64,000 nucleotides of DNA from Streptomyces cathayae. Its GTDB lineage: Bacteria; Actinomycetota; Actinomycetes; Streptomycetales; Streptomycetaceae. The notes beneath the pieces were generated by a model, which was not told the DNA's origin, searched no databases, and saw nothing but the letters and a program-made list of their open reading frames with translations. The stretch is taken from positions 1,488,001-1,552,000 of the forward strand of contig NZ_CP121682.1 of NCBI RefSeq assembly GCF_029760955.1. The letters are read 5' to 3'. Both the position numbers and the translations under genes were made by a program. Positions 26,433-34,045 of this stretch are shown one piece after another (position 1 is the stretch's first letter; every line of letters starts with the position of its first letter).

Positions 26433-27722
26433 ATGATCAGAAGAAAATGGCCGGCAGCGGGCGTCGGTGTCCTGCTCGCCGCTCTGACGGCCGGGCTCAC
26501 CTTCCCGACCGCGGCGGCCGCCGGCGAACCCACGGGCCAGGACGCGCCCCAGGTCGACCTCGTCCTCGATGTGAGCGGTTCGATGCGGACCAAGGACATC
26601 GACGGCCAGTCCCGGATGGCGGCGGCGAAGCAGGCGTTCAACGAGGTGCTGGACGCGACGCCGGAGGGGGTCGAGCTGGGGATCCGGACCCTCGGCGCCG
26701 ACTACCCCGGCGACGACCGCAAGGAGGGCTGCAAGGACACCGCACAGCTCTACCCGGTCGGTCCGCTGGACCGTACGGAGGCCAAGACGGCGGTGGCCAC
26801 GCTCACCCCGACCGGCTGGACCCCGATCGGCCCCGCCCTGTTGCAGGCGGCGGACGACTTCAAGGACGGCAACGGCTCCAAGCGCATCGTGCTGATCAGC
26901 GACGGTGAGGACACCTGTGCCCCGCTCGACCCGTGCGAGGTGGCCCGGGAGATCGCGGCCAAGGGCATCGGCCTGACCATCGACACCCTGGGCCTGGTGC
27001 CGAACGCCAAGCTGAGCCGGCAGCTCAGCTGCATCGCCGAGGCGACCGGCGGCACCTACACCTCGGTCCAGCACCAGGACGAACTCGCCGACCGGGTCAA
27101 CGAGCTGGTGGACCGTGCGGCCGAGCCGGTGGTGACGCCGGTCGCGACCGAGGGTGCCGCGTCCTGCGCCAAGGCGCCGACGCTGAAGTCCGGTCTCTAC
27201 ACGGACCGCGAGGAGTTCGGGCAGCAGCGCTGGTACCGCGTGGACGTACCGGCCGGCCAGGAACTGCGCGCGTCGGTGAGTGTGGCGGCCGACCGGGCGG
27301 TGAACCCGGACTACGGCGTGCTGCTGCGGGCCGTCACGGTGCACGACCGGGAGATCGTCCGCGGCGAGGCCACGGGCAACGGCCGTACGGACGTCCTGTC
27401 CACCGGCCTGCGCTACCCGAAGCCCGCATCGGACGCCGACGACGACAACGGTGACGACGGCGGCAAGCCGGCCACCGAGACGGTGTGCCTGGCGGTGACC
27501 AACTCGTTCTCGCCGGGCTCCGGTGTGAAGACCACGCCCGGTCTGCCGCTGGAACTGACCATCGACGTCGTCGAGGGTCCGGGCGAGTCGAGCGACGTGG
27601 CCTCCTTCGGCCTGGGCCGGGGCTGGTGGCTGCTCGGCGCGCTGGTCCTCACCGGCTTCCTCGCCGGTCTCGTCTGGGGCTGGCTGTCCCGCTGGCGGCT
27701 CGCGGTCTGGAGGACCCACTGA
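26433..27722 (+). CDS. Exported VWA-domain protein with C-terminal membrane anchor
   Basis: 429 aa. Signal peptide (MIRRKWPAAGVGVLLAALTAG, cleavage after the AAAA stretch), then a VWA domain with MIDAS DVSGSM, TPTGWTPIGPAL loop and RIVLISDGEDTC. The middle region is a beta-rich ectodomain (KSGLYTDREEFGQQRWYRVDV) with an acidic DADDDNGDDGG linker. A single transmembrane helix (LLGALVLTGFLAGLVWGWL) lies near the C-terminus with a short basic tail. It is coupled to the next gene and is probably a cell-surface metal-dependent binding protein of unknown partner. Confidence 0.85.
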   Translation: MIRRKWPAAGVGVLLAALTAGLTFPTAAAAGEPTGQDAPQVDLVLDVSGSMRTKDIDGQSRMAAAKQAFNEVLDATPEGVELGIRTLGADYPGDDRKEGCKDTAQLYPVGPLDRTEAKTAVATLTPTGWTPIGPALLQAADDFKDGNGSKRIVLISDGEDTCAPLDPCEVAREIAAKGIGLTIDTLGLVPNAKLSRQLSCIAEATGGTYTSVQHQDELADRVNELVDRAAEPVVTPVATEGAASCAKAPTLKSGLYTDREEFGQQRWYRVDVPAGQELRASVSVAADRAVNPDYGVLLRAVTVHDREIVRGEATGNGRTDVLSTGLRYPKPASDADDDNGDDGGKPATETVCLAVTNSFSPGSGVKTTPGLPLELTIDVVEGPGESSDVASFGLGRGWWLLGALVLTGFLAGLVWGWLSRWRLAVWRTH

Positions 27723-28543
27723 TGCGTATCACCCGCTTGTTGGGCGCCGCCCTGCTCACGTTCGGTCTGGCCGCGGCCGCCGTGGCCCCCGCGGCGGCCG
27801 ACTCCACCCCCTCCCCCGGTGCGTCCGAGGACGCGGCCGGGCCGACCCGTGCGGGCACCTCGTTCCGTACCGCGACGGAGTTCGAGCAGGGGCAGACCGC
27901 CACGGCACGTGCCTCCGTCGGCGACTACCTGTACTGGTCGTTCCCGGCGGACGCGGGGCAACGCCCCACCGTGCGGGCGGCGGTGAAGCTGCCCGAGACG
28001 CACGCCGCCGAGACCTGGCGGGTCGACGTGTACGACGGTCTGCGCCGCCGTCAGGCCTGCCAGTACGGTGCCCAGACCCGCACGGCACCGGCGGACGCGT
28101 CCTCCGTGGAGCTCGCCTGTGTGCTGCGCACGGTCCGCGCCTGGTCGGAGCCGTGGGCCGACGACCCGCTGCCGGGCACGTATTACGTCCGGCTCACCGC
28201 GGTGAACCTCTCGGCGTCCGACCTGGGCCAGTCGGTGGACGTCGAGGTCCGGGCCGATTCCAAGGACATGGGCGGCGCCGCGGCGGTGGACGGTTCACTC
28301 GCCGAGCCGCTGGTGCCGGGCATCGCGCTGCGGGCGGAGGCGGACGGCGAGGGCAACGAGGAGAAGTCGCCCTCGGCCGTACTCGCCGCTCTCGAGCCCG
28401 AGGACGGCTGGACCTCCGGCTGGTGGTCCGACCGCTGGGTGTGGACCGCGGTGGGCGGTGCGCTGGCCTCGCTGGCGGGTGTCGCCGGCTATCGGCTGAC
28501 CCGTGGGTCGGGACGGCCGTCCCGGGTACCGCCGGGCGCTTGA
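27722..28543 (+). CDS. Exported membrane-anchored protein paired with the VWA protein
   Basis: 273 aa; ATG overlaps the VWA stop by one base (TGATG). N-terminal signal peptide (LLGAALLTFGLAAAAVAPAAA), a beta-rich ectodomain (SVGDYLYWSFPADAGQRPTV, PLPGTYYVRLTAVNLS), and one C-terminal helix (AVGGALASLAGVAGY) followed by a basic tail. I recognise no named family. The fold resembles the ectodomain of the VWA partner, and the two probably form a surface complex. The stop codon abuts the right end of the TnpB element. Confidence 0.8.
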   Translation: MRITRLLGAALLTFGLAAAAVAPAAADSTPSPGASEDAAGPTRAGTSFRTATEFEQGQTATARASVGDYLYWSFPADAGQRPTVRAAVKLPETHAAETWRVDVYDGLRRRQACQYGAQTRTAPADASSVELACVLRTVRAWSEPWADDPLPGTYYVRLTAVNLSASDLGQSVDVEVRADSKDMGGAAAVDGSLAEPLVPGIALRAEADGEGNEEKSPSAVLAALEPEDGWTSGWWSDRWVWTAVGGALASLAGVAGYRLTRGSGRPSRVPPGA

Positions 28544-28548
28544 CTGCT

Positions 28549-28612
28549 CCCCTCCCTGAAGGGGGAGGGGATTCCTGGCTCAGACGGCCTCCCGGAGCGG
28601 CGCTCCGGGAGG
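28549..28612 (-). ncRNA. Candidate reRNA/omega-RNA 3' region of the TnpB element
   Basis: Two consecutive stable hairpins overlap the tnpB 3' end and the element boundary: the CCTCCCGGAGC dyad inside the ORF end and the CCCCTCCC dyad at the right end. TnpB guide RNAs are transcribed from this location with the guide outside the element, here below 28549. Structure and position only; boundaries not determined. Confidence 0.35.
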
Positions 28613-29788
28613 TCTTGTGCCCTCGACACCAGCCGGGTCCAGACCTGCCCGGAGGAGCATCACGCGGGCGGAGTTCTTGTCCCTGGGAGACACAGTTCCG
28701 CACGCGGTGCAGGTGTAGGTGCGTTCCGACAGCGGCAGGGCGTGCTTGGCTCTCGCTCCGCACCTGGCGCAGTCCATGGTGGTGTGCGCAGGATGTACGA
28801 GCCGTACATCCCGGGCGTGTTTGCGGCCCATGTCGATCAGGGCCTGTTTGGTGGCACCGATTGCGGCATCGGCCGCCTTGCGCGCCATCGTGGTCCTGGT
28901 GAGGAACTTCGGCCGGAAGTCCTCCACCACGATCACATCGTGGTCACGCACGACCTTCTTGGCCCACTTGCGGGCGGTGTCCTGCCGCTGTCGGGCGATC
29001 TTGGCGTAGGTCTTCGCCCGCCACTTCTTCGCCTCCCGGTACCCCTTCGACGCAGGCTGCCCCTTCGCCGGTTTGCGGCGGGCCATCATCCGGTCGTAGC
29101 GGGACAGCTTCTGCTGCGCCTTCCGGCCGTGGCGGGGGTGAGGGAAGTCGTGGGCGTCGGAGGTGGTGGTGGCGGTCTCCCTCACTCCCCAGTCGACACC
29201 GATCACCGCGCCGGTCTGCGGCAGCGCCTCGACCCGGGCGGGGGCGACGAACGAGGCATACCAGTGCCCGGCATGGTCGCGGTAGACCCGCACGCTCGAC
29301 GGTTCGGCCGGCAGAGGACGCGACCAGACCACGGTCAGGACGATCCCGCCCGCCAGGTGCAGTCGCCCGTTCTTGAGCCGGAAACCGCGCCGCGTGTAGT
29401 TCAGCGACGGATCACTCCCGCGCCGCTTCTTGTGCCGGGGCATCCCGGCCCGCCGCTTCTGCGGCAGCCGGTTCTTGATGTCCTTCAACGCTTTGCTACG
29501 GGAGGCGGCGAAGTCACGGATCGTCTGCTGCTGGGGAACACTCGCACCCTCACGGAGCCACAGCGCCTTGGCGCGGACATCGGTGAGCATCCGATCGAGC
29601 CGCGCCGGACCGCAGGTCAGCCTGTCTCCGGGGTGCGCCTGATGGTGCGCGTGCACCTGACGCGACTTGGCGACGCATTCGTTCCACAGCCACCGGCACC
29701 GTCCCCACTCCGCCTCCAGCCCCTCCTGGGCAGTGGCCGACACCCGCAACCGATACGTATACCGGGCACGCCCAGCGGTCTCCCCCAT
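28580..29788 (-). CDS. tnpB: TnpB-like RNA-guided nuclease
   Basis: 402 aa from ATG at 29788 (a GTG lies one codon upstream). The N-terminal OrfB_IS605 helical region includes LWNECVAKSRQVH. The RuvC-like catalytic residues appear in order: Asp199 in GVDWGVRETATT, Glu in VIVVEDFRPKFL, and a late Asp in SPRDKNSARVML. A four-cysteine zinc ribbon (CARCGARAK ... CTACG) sits between the last two. All key residues are intact, so the protein may be active as a reRNA-guided DNA nuclease. No TnpA partner is present. Confidence 0.9.
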   Translation of the reverse strand: MGETAGRARYTYRLRVSATAQEGLEAEWGRCRWLWNECVAKSRQVHAHHQAHPGDRLTCGPARLDRMLTDVRAKALWLREGASVPQQQTIRDFAASRSKALKDIKNRLPQKRRAGMPRHKKRRGSDPSLNYTRRGFRLKNGRLHLAGGIVLTVVWSRPLPAEPSSVRVYRDHAGHWYASFVAPARVEALPQTGAVIGVDWGVRETATTTSDAHDFPHPRHGRKAQQKLSRYDRMMARRKPAKGQPASKGYREAKKWRAKTYAKIARQRQDTARKWAKKVVRDHDVIVVEDFRPKFLTRTTMARKAADAAIGATKQALIDMGRKHARDVRLVHPAHTTMDCARCGARAKHALPLSERTYTCTACGTVSPRDKNSARVMLLRAGLDPAGVEGTRPPGAPLREAV

Positions 29789-29972
29789 CACTCCCCCCCC
29801 TCACCTCTGTTCCGGACAGCCGGTACCCGGCCAACTGACCGTACGTACGGGTCCCGCACACCCGCACACCTCTTCCACCCCTACCACCCCTACCAGCGAA
29901 CAGGGGCACGCACGTTCGCGCCTCTCTCGGCTCCGCCGGGCGGCCTCCAGAGCACTCCGCTCCCAACCGGGG

Positions 29973-30005
29973 CGTGTCCGGCGACGCTCCGCGTCGCCGG
30001 ACACG
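29973..30005. repeat. 15-bp perfect inverted repeat with 3-nt loop
   Basis: GTGTCCGGCGACGC (29974-29987) and GCGTCGCCGGACAC (29991-30004) plus an outer C-G pair. This short-loop hairpin is the kind recognised at IS200/IS605 ends or used as a terminator. It lies about 185 nt upstream of the tnpB start. Confidence 0.6.
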
Positions 30006-30112
30006 GGACGCGATTCTCCCCCGCAAGCGGGAGGTGCCCCCACCCCGACGTGAACGCCGGGGCCTCCTCGCAAAAGACCGGGTGACCATCGGCAGCGCGT
30101 GACGCCTGCCCG

Positions 30113-30137
30113 GGAGGCCCGCCTCGTGCGGGCCTCC
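30113..30137 (-). terminator. Terminator of the HxlR gene
   Basis: GGAGGCCCGC (30113-30122), loop CTCGT, GCGGGCCTCC (30128-30137). A perfect 10-bp stem about 30 nt beyond the minus-strand stop. Confidence 0.65.
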
Positions 30138-30165
30138 TTGCGTTGCCGGTGCCGTCGCCCTTCCG

Positions 30166-30834
30166 TCACGCCTCGCGGAGCGCCTTGGCGAGCGGGCCGT
30201 CGCCGCCCACCTCGATCCGCCCGTCCCGCACCGCGTCGGCCACGGCCGCCTCGCCGCGGCTGATCGCCGTACAGGTGTCGGCGTCGAGGGCCAGTGTGGC
30301 GTCGGGCTCCCCGGGGGCGGGCCCGTCGCCGTAGACGGCCCCGCCCCCGGCTCCGACGTGCAGGTGGAACCGCCCCTCGTCCAGCCGGACTTCGACCAGT
30401 CCCCCGCCCGTCCCCTCGCCCGGGCCCAGGCCCAGGCCCGGACCCTCGCTCTCCAGGACCCGCAGCAGCGGCAGCGCGAACCAGTGCGCCCGGACCGCGT
30501 CGGTGGGCCGCCGCTCCCCCAGCGCGCCCTGCCCCCATGCGCCGAGCGCCTGGAGCACCGGCGTCAACTCACGCCCCCGATCGGTGAGTTCGTACACGAA
30601 GGCCGCGCCGGGCGGGGGCAGCCGCCGGCGGCTGGTCAGCCCGTCGCGCTCCATGTCCTTCAGCCGCGAGGCCAGCACGTCCGTGCTGACGCCGGGCAGG
30701 TCCGCGTGCAGGTCGGTGTAGCGCCTCGGGCCGGCGAGCAGTTCCCGGACGATCAGCAGGGTCCAGCGGTCACCGACGGCGTCGAGCGCACGGGCGGCGG
30801 AACAGTACTGGTCGTAGCTTCGGCGAGGTGACAT
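30166..30834 (-). CDS. HxlR-family transcriptional regulator with C-terminal SCP2-like domain
   Basis: 222 aa from ATG at 30834 (MSPRRSYDQYCSAARALD). The winged-helix part (about 1-105) shows GDRWTLLIVRELLAGPRRYTD and the recognition helix region STDVLASRLKDMERDGL, typical of HxlR. The C-terminal half (VEVRLDEGRFHLHVGAGG ... ATLALDADTCTAISRGE) looks like a small sterol-carrier-like ligand domain often fused to such regulators. A TACACT box ends 7 nt before the ATG and no ribosome site is visible, so the transcript is probably leaderless. It is divergent from an aminotransferase with twin operators between them. Confidence 0.88.
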   Translation of the reverse strand: MSPRRSYDQYCSAARALDAVGDRWTLLIVRELLAGPRRYTDLHADLPGVSTDVLASRLKDMERDGLTSRRRLPPPGAAFVYELTDRGRELTPVLQALGAWGQGALGERRPTDAVRAHWFALPLLRVLESEGPGLGLGPGEGTGGGLVEVRLDEGRFHLHVGAGGGAVYGDGPAPGEPDATLALDADTCTAISRGEAAVADAVRDGRIEVGGDGPLAKALREA

Positions 30835-30841
30835 GCGACGC

Positions 30842-30869
30842 AGTGTAGACAAGTTGTTGGACTTTCCAA
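30842..30869 (-). promoter_or_regulatory. Leaderless promoter of the HxlR gene
   Basis: On the minus strand TTGGAA (about 30864-30869) and TACACT (about 30842-30847) are separated by 16 nt, and the ATG follows 7 nt later. The transcription start would coincide with the first codon. Confidence 0.5.
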
Positions 30870-30891
30870 GCTCTCACTTGGTAAAACCAAG
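30857..30891. promoter_or_regulatory. Twin HxlR-type operators
   Basis: TTGGACTTTCCAA (30857-30869; TTGGA-CTT-TCCAA) and CTTGGTAAAACCAAG (30877-30891; CTTGGT-AAA-ACCAAG) are both perfect dyads of the type TTGGWN3WCCAA. Their centres are 21 bp apart, two helical turns. The first overlaps the -35 of the HxlR promoter. They probably bind the HxlR protein on one face of the DNA and control both divergent genes. Confidence 0.65.
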
Positions 30892-30925
30892 CAATCAGCA
30901 CCGGACACTTGAGGGGAAGCGGCGC

Positions 30926-32134
30926 ATGGAGTTCCGGCAGTCGAGCAAGCTCAGCGAGGTCTGTTACGAAATCCGCGGCCCGGTCATCGAGCACGCGAAC
31001 GCGCTGGAGGAGGCGGGGCACAGCGTGCTGCGCCTGAACACCGGCAACCCGGCCCTGTTCGGCTTCGAGGCGCCGGAGGAGATCGTCCAGGACATGATCA
31101 GGATGCTGCCGCAGGCGCACGGCTACACCGACTCGCGGGGCGTCCTCTCCGCCCGCCGCGCGGTGGCCCAGCGCTACCAGACCCTGGGCCTGGAGGTCGA
31201 CGTCGACGACGTCTTCCTCGGCAACGGCGTCTCCGAGCTGATCTCGATGGCCGTCCAGGCGCTCCTGGAGGACGGCGACGAAGTCCTGATCCCCGCGCCC
31301 GACTTCCCCCTCTGGACGGCGGTGACCACCCTCTCGGGCGGCAAGGCCGTGCACTACCTGTGCGACGAGCAGGCCGACTGGTACCCGGACCTGGATGATA
31401 TGGCCTCGAAGATCACGGACCGTACGAAGGCCGTGGTCATCATCAACCCCAACAACCCCACCGGCGCGGTCTACCCGAAGGAGGTCGTCGAGGGCATCCT
31501 CGACCTGGCCCGCCGGCACGGCCTGATGGTCCTCGCCGACGAGATCTACGACCAGATCCTCTACGACGACGCCGTGCACCACTCGGCCGCCGCGCTCGCC
31601 CCCGACCTGGTGGTGCTCACCTTCTGCGGACTGTCGAAGACCTACCGCGTGGCGGGCTTCCGCTCCGGCTGGCTGGTGGTGACCGGACCCAAGCAGCACG
31701 CGAAGGACTACCTCGAGGGCTTGACCATGCTGGCCTCCATGCGCCTGTGCGCCAACGCGCCCGCCCAGTACGCCATCCAGGCCGCGCTCGGCGGCCGCCA
31801 GTCCATCCGCGAACTGACCGCGCCCGGCGGGCGGCTGCACGAACAGCGGGACGTGGCCTGGGAGAAGTTGAACGAGATCCCCGGCGTGAGCTGCGTGAAA
31901 CCGAAGGGCGCCCTGTACGCGTTCCCCCGCCTGGACCCCAAGGTCCACAAGATCCACGACGACGAGAGGTTCGTCCTGGACCTGCTGCTCCGGGAGAAGA
32001 TCCAGGTCGTCCAGGGCACCGGCTTCAACTGGCCCTCCCCCGACCACTTCCGCATCCTCACCCTCCCCCACGCGGAGGACCTGGAGGCGGCGATCGGCCG
32101 CATCGGCCGGTTCCTGAGCGGATACCGGCAGTAG
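30926..32134 (+). CDS. Aminotransferase of the AlaA/AspC-like class I family
   Basis: 402 aa; ATG at 30926 after GAGGGGAAG. RLNTGNPALFGF, GNGVSELI, IINPNNPTGAVYP, VLADEIYDQILYDD and the PLP lysine in FCGLSKTYRVAGFRSG are intact, as is the late Arg in FRILTLPHAEDL. Overall it most resembles the AlaA-type glutamate-pyruvate aminotransferases. The divergent HxlR gene suggests inducible control. Its last ~70 bp are duplicated at 34543-34611. Confidence 0.9.
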   Translation: MEFRQSSKLSEVCYEIRGPVIEHANALEEAGHSVLRLNTGNPALFGFEAPEEIVQDMIRMLPQAHGYTDSRGVLSARRAVAQRYQTLGLEVDVDDVFLGNGVSELISMAVQALLEDGDEVLIPAPDFPLWTAVTTLSGGKAVHYLCDEQADWYPDLDDMASKITDRTKAVVIINPNNPTGAVYPKEVVEGILDLARRHGLMVLADEIYDQILYDDAVHHSAAALAPDLVVLTFCGLSKTYRVAGFRSGWLVVTGPKQHAKDYLEGLTMLASMRLCANAPAQYAIQAALGGRQSIRELTAPGGRLHEQRDVAWEKLNEIPGVSCVKPKGALYAFPRLDPKVHKIHDDERFVLDLLLREKIQVVQGTGFNWPSPDHFRILTLPHAEDLEAAIGRIGRFLSGYRQ

Positions 32135-32178
32135 GGACCGGAGGAACCGCCGGCGGGAAGATCACGTCCGATCAAGGT

Positions 32179-32517
32179 ATGAGGGAACACAGAACGGGCT
32201 GCGCCGGCATGCTCCTGGCGGCCGCGGGCGCCATCACGGCCGTACTCGCCTGGGCCCCGAAGGCGCGGGTCAGCGTCGACGGCGGGTTCGCAGGCATGCA
32301 CCGGGACCTGAGCGTCCTCTACGTCGACCTCCCGCTCATCGCCGTCGGCGGCGCGCTCGTCCCGCTCACCGCCTGGCTGCTCACCCTGCGCGCACTGCGC
32401 CGCCCCTGGCTCGCGGCCGTGATCGCGGCAGGTGCGCTCGCGCTCGGCGTCTGGGGCCTGCTCAGCTGGTGGACTCCCTACCAGCAACCCGAGTTCATGG
32501 GTCAGCCTCGCCGTTGA
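32179..32517 (+). CDS. Small membrane protein of unknown function
   Basis: 112 aa; ATG at 32179 after AAGG. Three hydrophobic segments: about 8-26 (CAGMLLAAAGAITAVLAWA), 48-70 (LYVDLPLIAVGGALVPLTAWLL split) and 80-98 (LAAVIAAGALALGVWGLL). I recognise no family. It lies between the aminotransferase and an IS remnant, and its last codons may reach the edge of that insertion. Confidence 0.65.
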   Translation: MREHRTGCAGMLLAAAGAITAVLAWAPKARVSVDGGFAGMHRDLSVLYVDLPLIAVGGALVPLTAWLLTLRALRRPWLAAVIAAGALALGVWGLLSWWTPYQQPEFMGQPRR

Positions 32518-32526
32518 AGCTTCCCC

Positions 32527-33001
32527 TTGATGTCGGACAGTTGGAGACCGGGACGTGAGAGCCCAGAGGAAGCAGTGCCGGGTGGGAAGCACATGCACGA
32601 AGCGGTACTCGGACGAGTACCCAGCGGGATGCCATCGAACTCGTGCGGTCGTCGGGCCGGACGGTGACCGAGGTCGCCCGGGAGCTCGGGGTCGGCTCGG
32701 AGTCCCTGCCGGGCTGGGTGAAGAAGGACCATGCCGCTCAGGGCGCCGGATCCGGCCCGTCGCAGGGCGGACCGGGCAGAGCGCCGGCGACCGGGACGAT
32801 GAGCTGAAGCGGCTGCGTAAGCTGACCGCCGAGCAGGCGAAGACGATCGAGATCCTGAAAAAAGCGACGGCCTTCTTCGCGAAGGAGAGCGACCGGTGAG
32901 CAAGACATGCCGGTTCATCCAGGCGGAGAAGGTGAACCACCCGGTCACGCTGCTGTGCAGGGGGATGAAGACCGCCCGCTCCACCTCCTACGCGTGGGTG
33001 G
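32527..33001 (+). mobile_element. IS3-family remnant (orfA with shifts, orfB start only)
   Basis: The orfA reading starts TKRYSDEY, slips frame at about 32625 (QRDAIELVRSSGRTVTEVAR ELGVGSESLPGWVKK in the next frame), then returns to the first frame for LRKLTAEQAKTIEILKKATA and FFAKESDR, stopping at 32899. orfB begins with GTG at 32896 (SKTCRFIQAEKVNHPV) but breaks off after STSYAWVGR near 33001, joined directly to arginase-family sequence. The left inverted repeat probably lies near 32527. The element is dead. Confidence 0.75.
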
Positions 33002-33004
33002 GTC

Positions 33005-33279
33005 GATCCGGCCGGCCTGTCGGCGCTGCGGGGCAGAAAGGTGCACGTCAGCCTGGACATCGACGTACTCGACCCGGTGCACGTGCCCGACACCGGCAGC
33101 CGGGAGCCCTTCGGGGCCTCTCCCAGCAGGCCGGGGACGTGCTGACCTGGCTCGCGGGCAACTGCGCCGTCGTCAGCGCTGATGTGCCGGAGGTCCTGCC
33201 CGCCCCCGCACACCGTACGACCGCCGAGAGCGCGATGCACTGTGCCCATGAACTCGTCAAGGAGCGAAAGACCCGATGA
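33005..33279 (+). pseudogene. 5'-truncated, frameshifted arginase/agmatinase-family gene
   Basis: Frame 1 from 33005 reads DPAGLSALRGRKVHVSLDID, then VLDPVHVPDTG. The SxDxDxxDP motif is the second manganese-binding motif of the ureohydrolase (arginase) family. A one-base loss near 33115 moves the rest (LSQQAGDVLTWLAGNCAVVS, ADVPEVLPA, HCAHELVKERKTR) into another frame, which stops at 33279. The N-terminal two thirds were removed at the junction with the IS3 remnant. The stop overlaps the start of the intact acetyltransferase, so the two were once translationally coupled. Confidence 0.7.
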
Positions 33280-33836
33280 ACGACAGCCCGACGTCCCCGG
33301 TGAGCGACGCCGTCGTCGAGTTGAGACCCCACACCCCGGCAAGTCTCGAACCGCTGCTGCGCTGGAAGAACGACCTCGAGATCCAGCGTCTGAGCGACCA
33401 CGAGATACGCACTTACAGCCGCGAACAGGTCGCCGCGACGCTGGAGCGGTGGATGCGGCCGAGTGAGGACATCGTCCATCTCGCGATCGGCCTCGCCGGC
33501 CGCGCGGAGCCCATCGGATTCCTCCACCTGGCGCTCATCGAGCAGGCGCATCAGCGGTGCCGACTGGGCATCGTCATCGGCGAGAAGGAACTGTGGGGGC
33601 TCGGCTACGGATATCAGGCGGTGGTACAGGCGGTCGGTCATGCCTTCGATGTGCTCGGACTCGAGCGGATCACCGCGGAGGTCTTCGCCGACAACCCGCG
33701 TTCCGTGCGCCTGCTCGAAGGTGCCGGTTTCGTTCGGGAGGGCGTGATGCGCGAGAGCATCCACCGCGACGGGCGGCGCGTCGACGAACTGGTGTACGGG
33801 CTGCTGCGGCGCGAGTGGAGCAAGGGGCACAAATGA
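33276..33836 (+). CDS. GNAT acetyltransferase (RimJ/RimL-like)
   Basis: 186 aa; ATG overlaps the stop of the arginase remnant (ATGA). VELRPHTPASLEPLLRWKND at the N-terminus, the acetyl-CoA-binding beta-bulge region (LGIVIGEKELWGLGYGYQAV: G-x-G-Y-G) and ITAEVFADNPRSVRLLEGAG follow the Acetyltransf_3/RimJ pattern. It would N-acetylate a small amine or a protein N-terminus. The lost ureohydrolase partner suggests a guanidino or polyamine substrate, which is speculative. Confidence 0.85.
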   Translation: MNDSPTSPVSDAVVELRPHTPASLEPLLRWKNDLEIQRLSDHEIRTYSREQVAATLERWMRPSEDIVHLAIGLAGRAEPIGFLHLALIEQAHQRCRLGIVIGEKELWGLGYGYQAVVQAVGHAFDVLGLERITAEVFADNPRSVRLLEGAGFVREGVMRESIHRDGRRVDELVYGLLRREWSKGHK

Positions 33837-33906
33837 CGAGAACAGAGGCGGTGCGCACCTAGTCGGTGCGCGCGGAGTCGGAGCCAGAGTGGCGCCCTCG
33901 GAAAGA

Positions 33907-33927
33907 GGTGTGAGGCGACCTCACACC
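33907..33927. repeat. 9-bp perfect hairpin downstream of the GNAT gene
   Basis: GGTGTGAGG (33907-33915), loop CGA, CCTCACACC (33919-33927). Either the GNAT terminator or an operator for the Xre gene 120 nt further on. Confidence 0.5.
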
Positions 33928-34045
33928 ACACCGTCGGGTGCACGACGCCACCGTCCGCCCACTGTCCGGCTCTGTCCGGGCCCTGAGGCGTGACGCCCCG
34001 CACCGGCGGCGAGTTGAGCACGGGCGACCCATGGAGGTGTGGGGC

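Larger units (their letters stand above)
28541..29788 (-). mobile_element. Solo TnpB element (IS200/IS605 superfamily), left end unresolved
   Basis: It contains only tnpB; no TnpA (HUH transposase) gene is present. The right end lies just past the tnpB stop at 28541-28580 and carries a hairpin (CCCCTCCC 28549-28556 / GGGAGGGG 28563-28570). A second perfect 11-bp hairpin (28588-28612, CCTCCCGGAGC / GCTCCGGGAGG) sits inside the last tnpB codons, where TnpB guide RNAs usually lie. A 15-bp hairpin at 29973-30005 might mark the left end, but this is unproven. Confidence 0.7.
29789..30165. other. Intergenic region with two strong hairpins
   Basis: No gene is supported. It holds a 15-bp perfect hairpin at 29973-30005 (GTGTCCGGCGACGC, loop TCC, reverse complement), which may belong to the TnpB element or be a terminator, and the HxlR terminator at 30113-30137. 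Confidence 0.55.

Noticed and set aside
29789..30165. TnpA transposase gene upstream of tnpB
   Set aside because: No frame shows an HUH motif or a Y1 transposase pattern.
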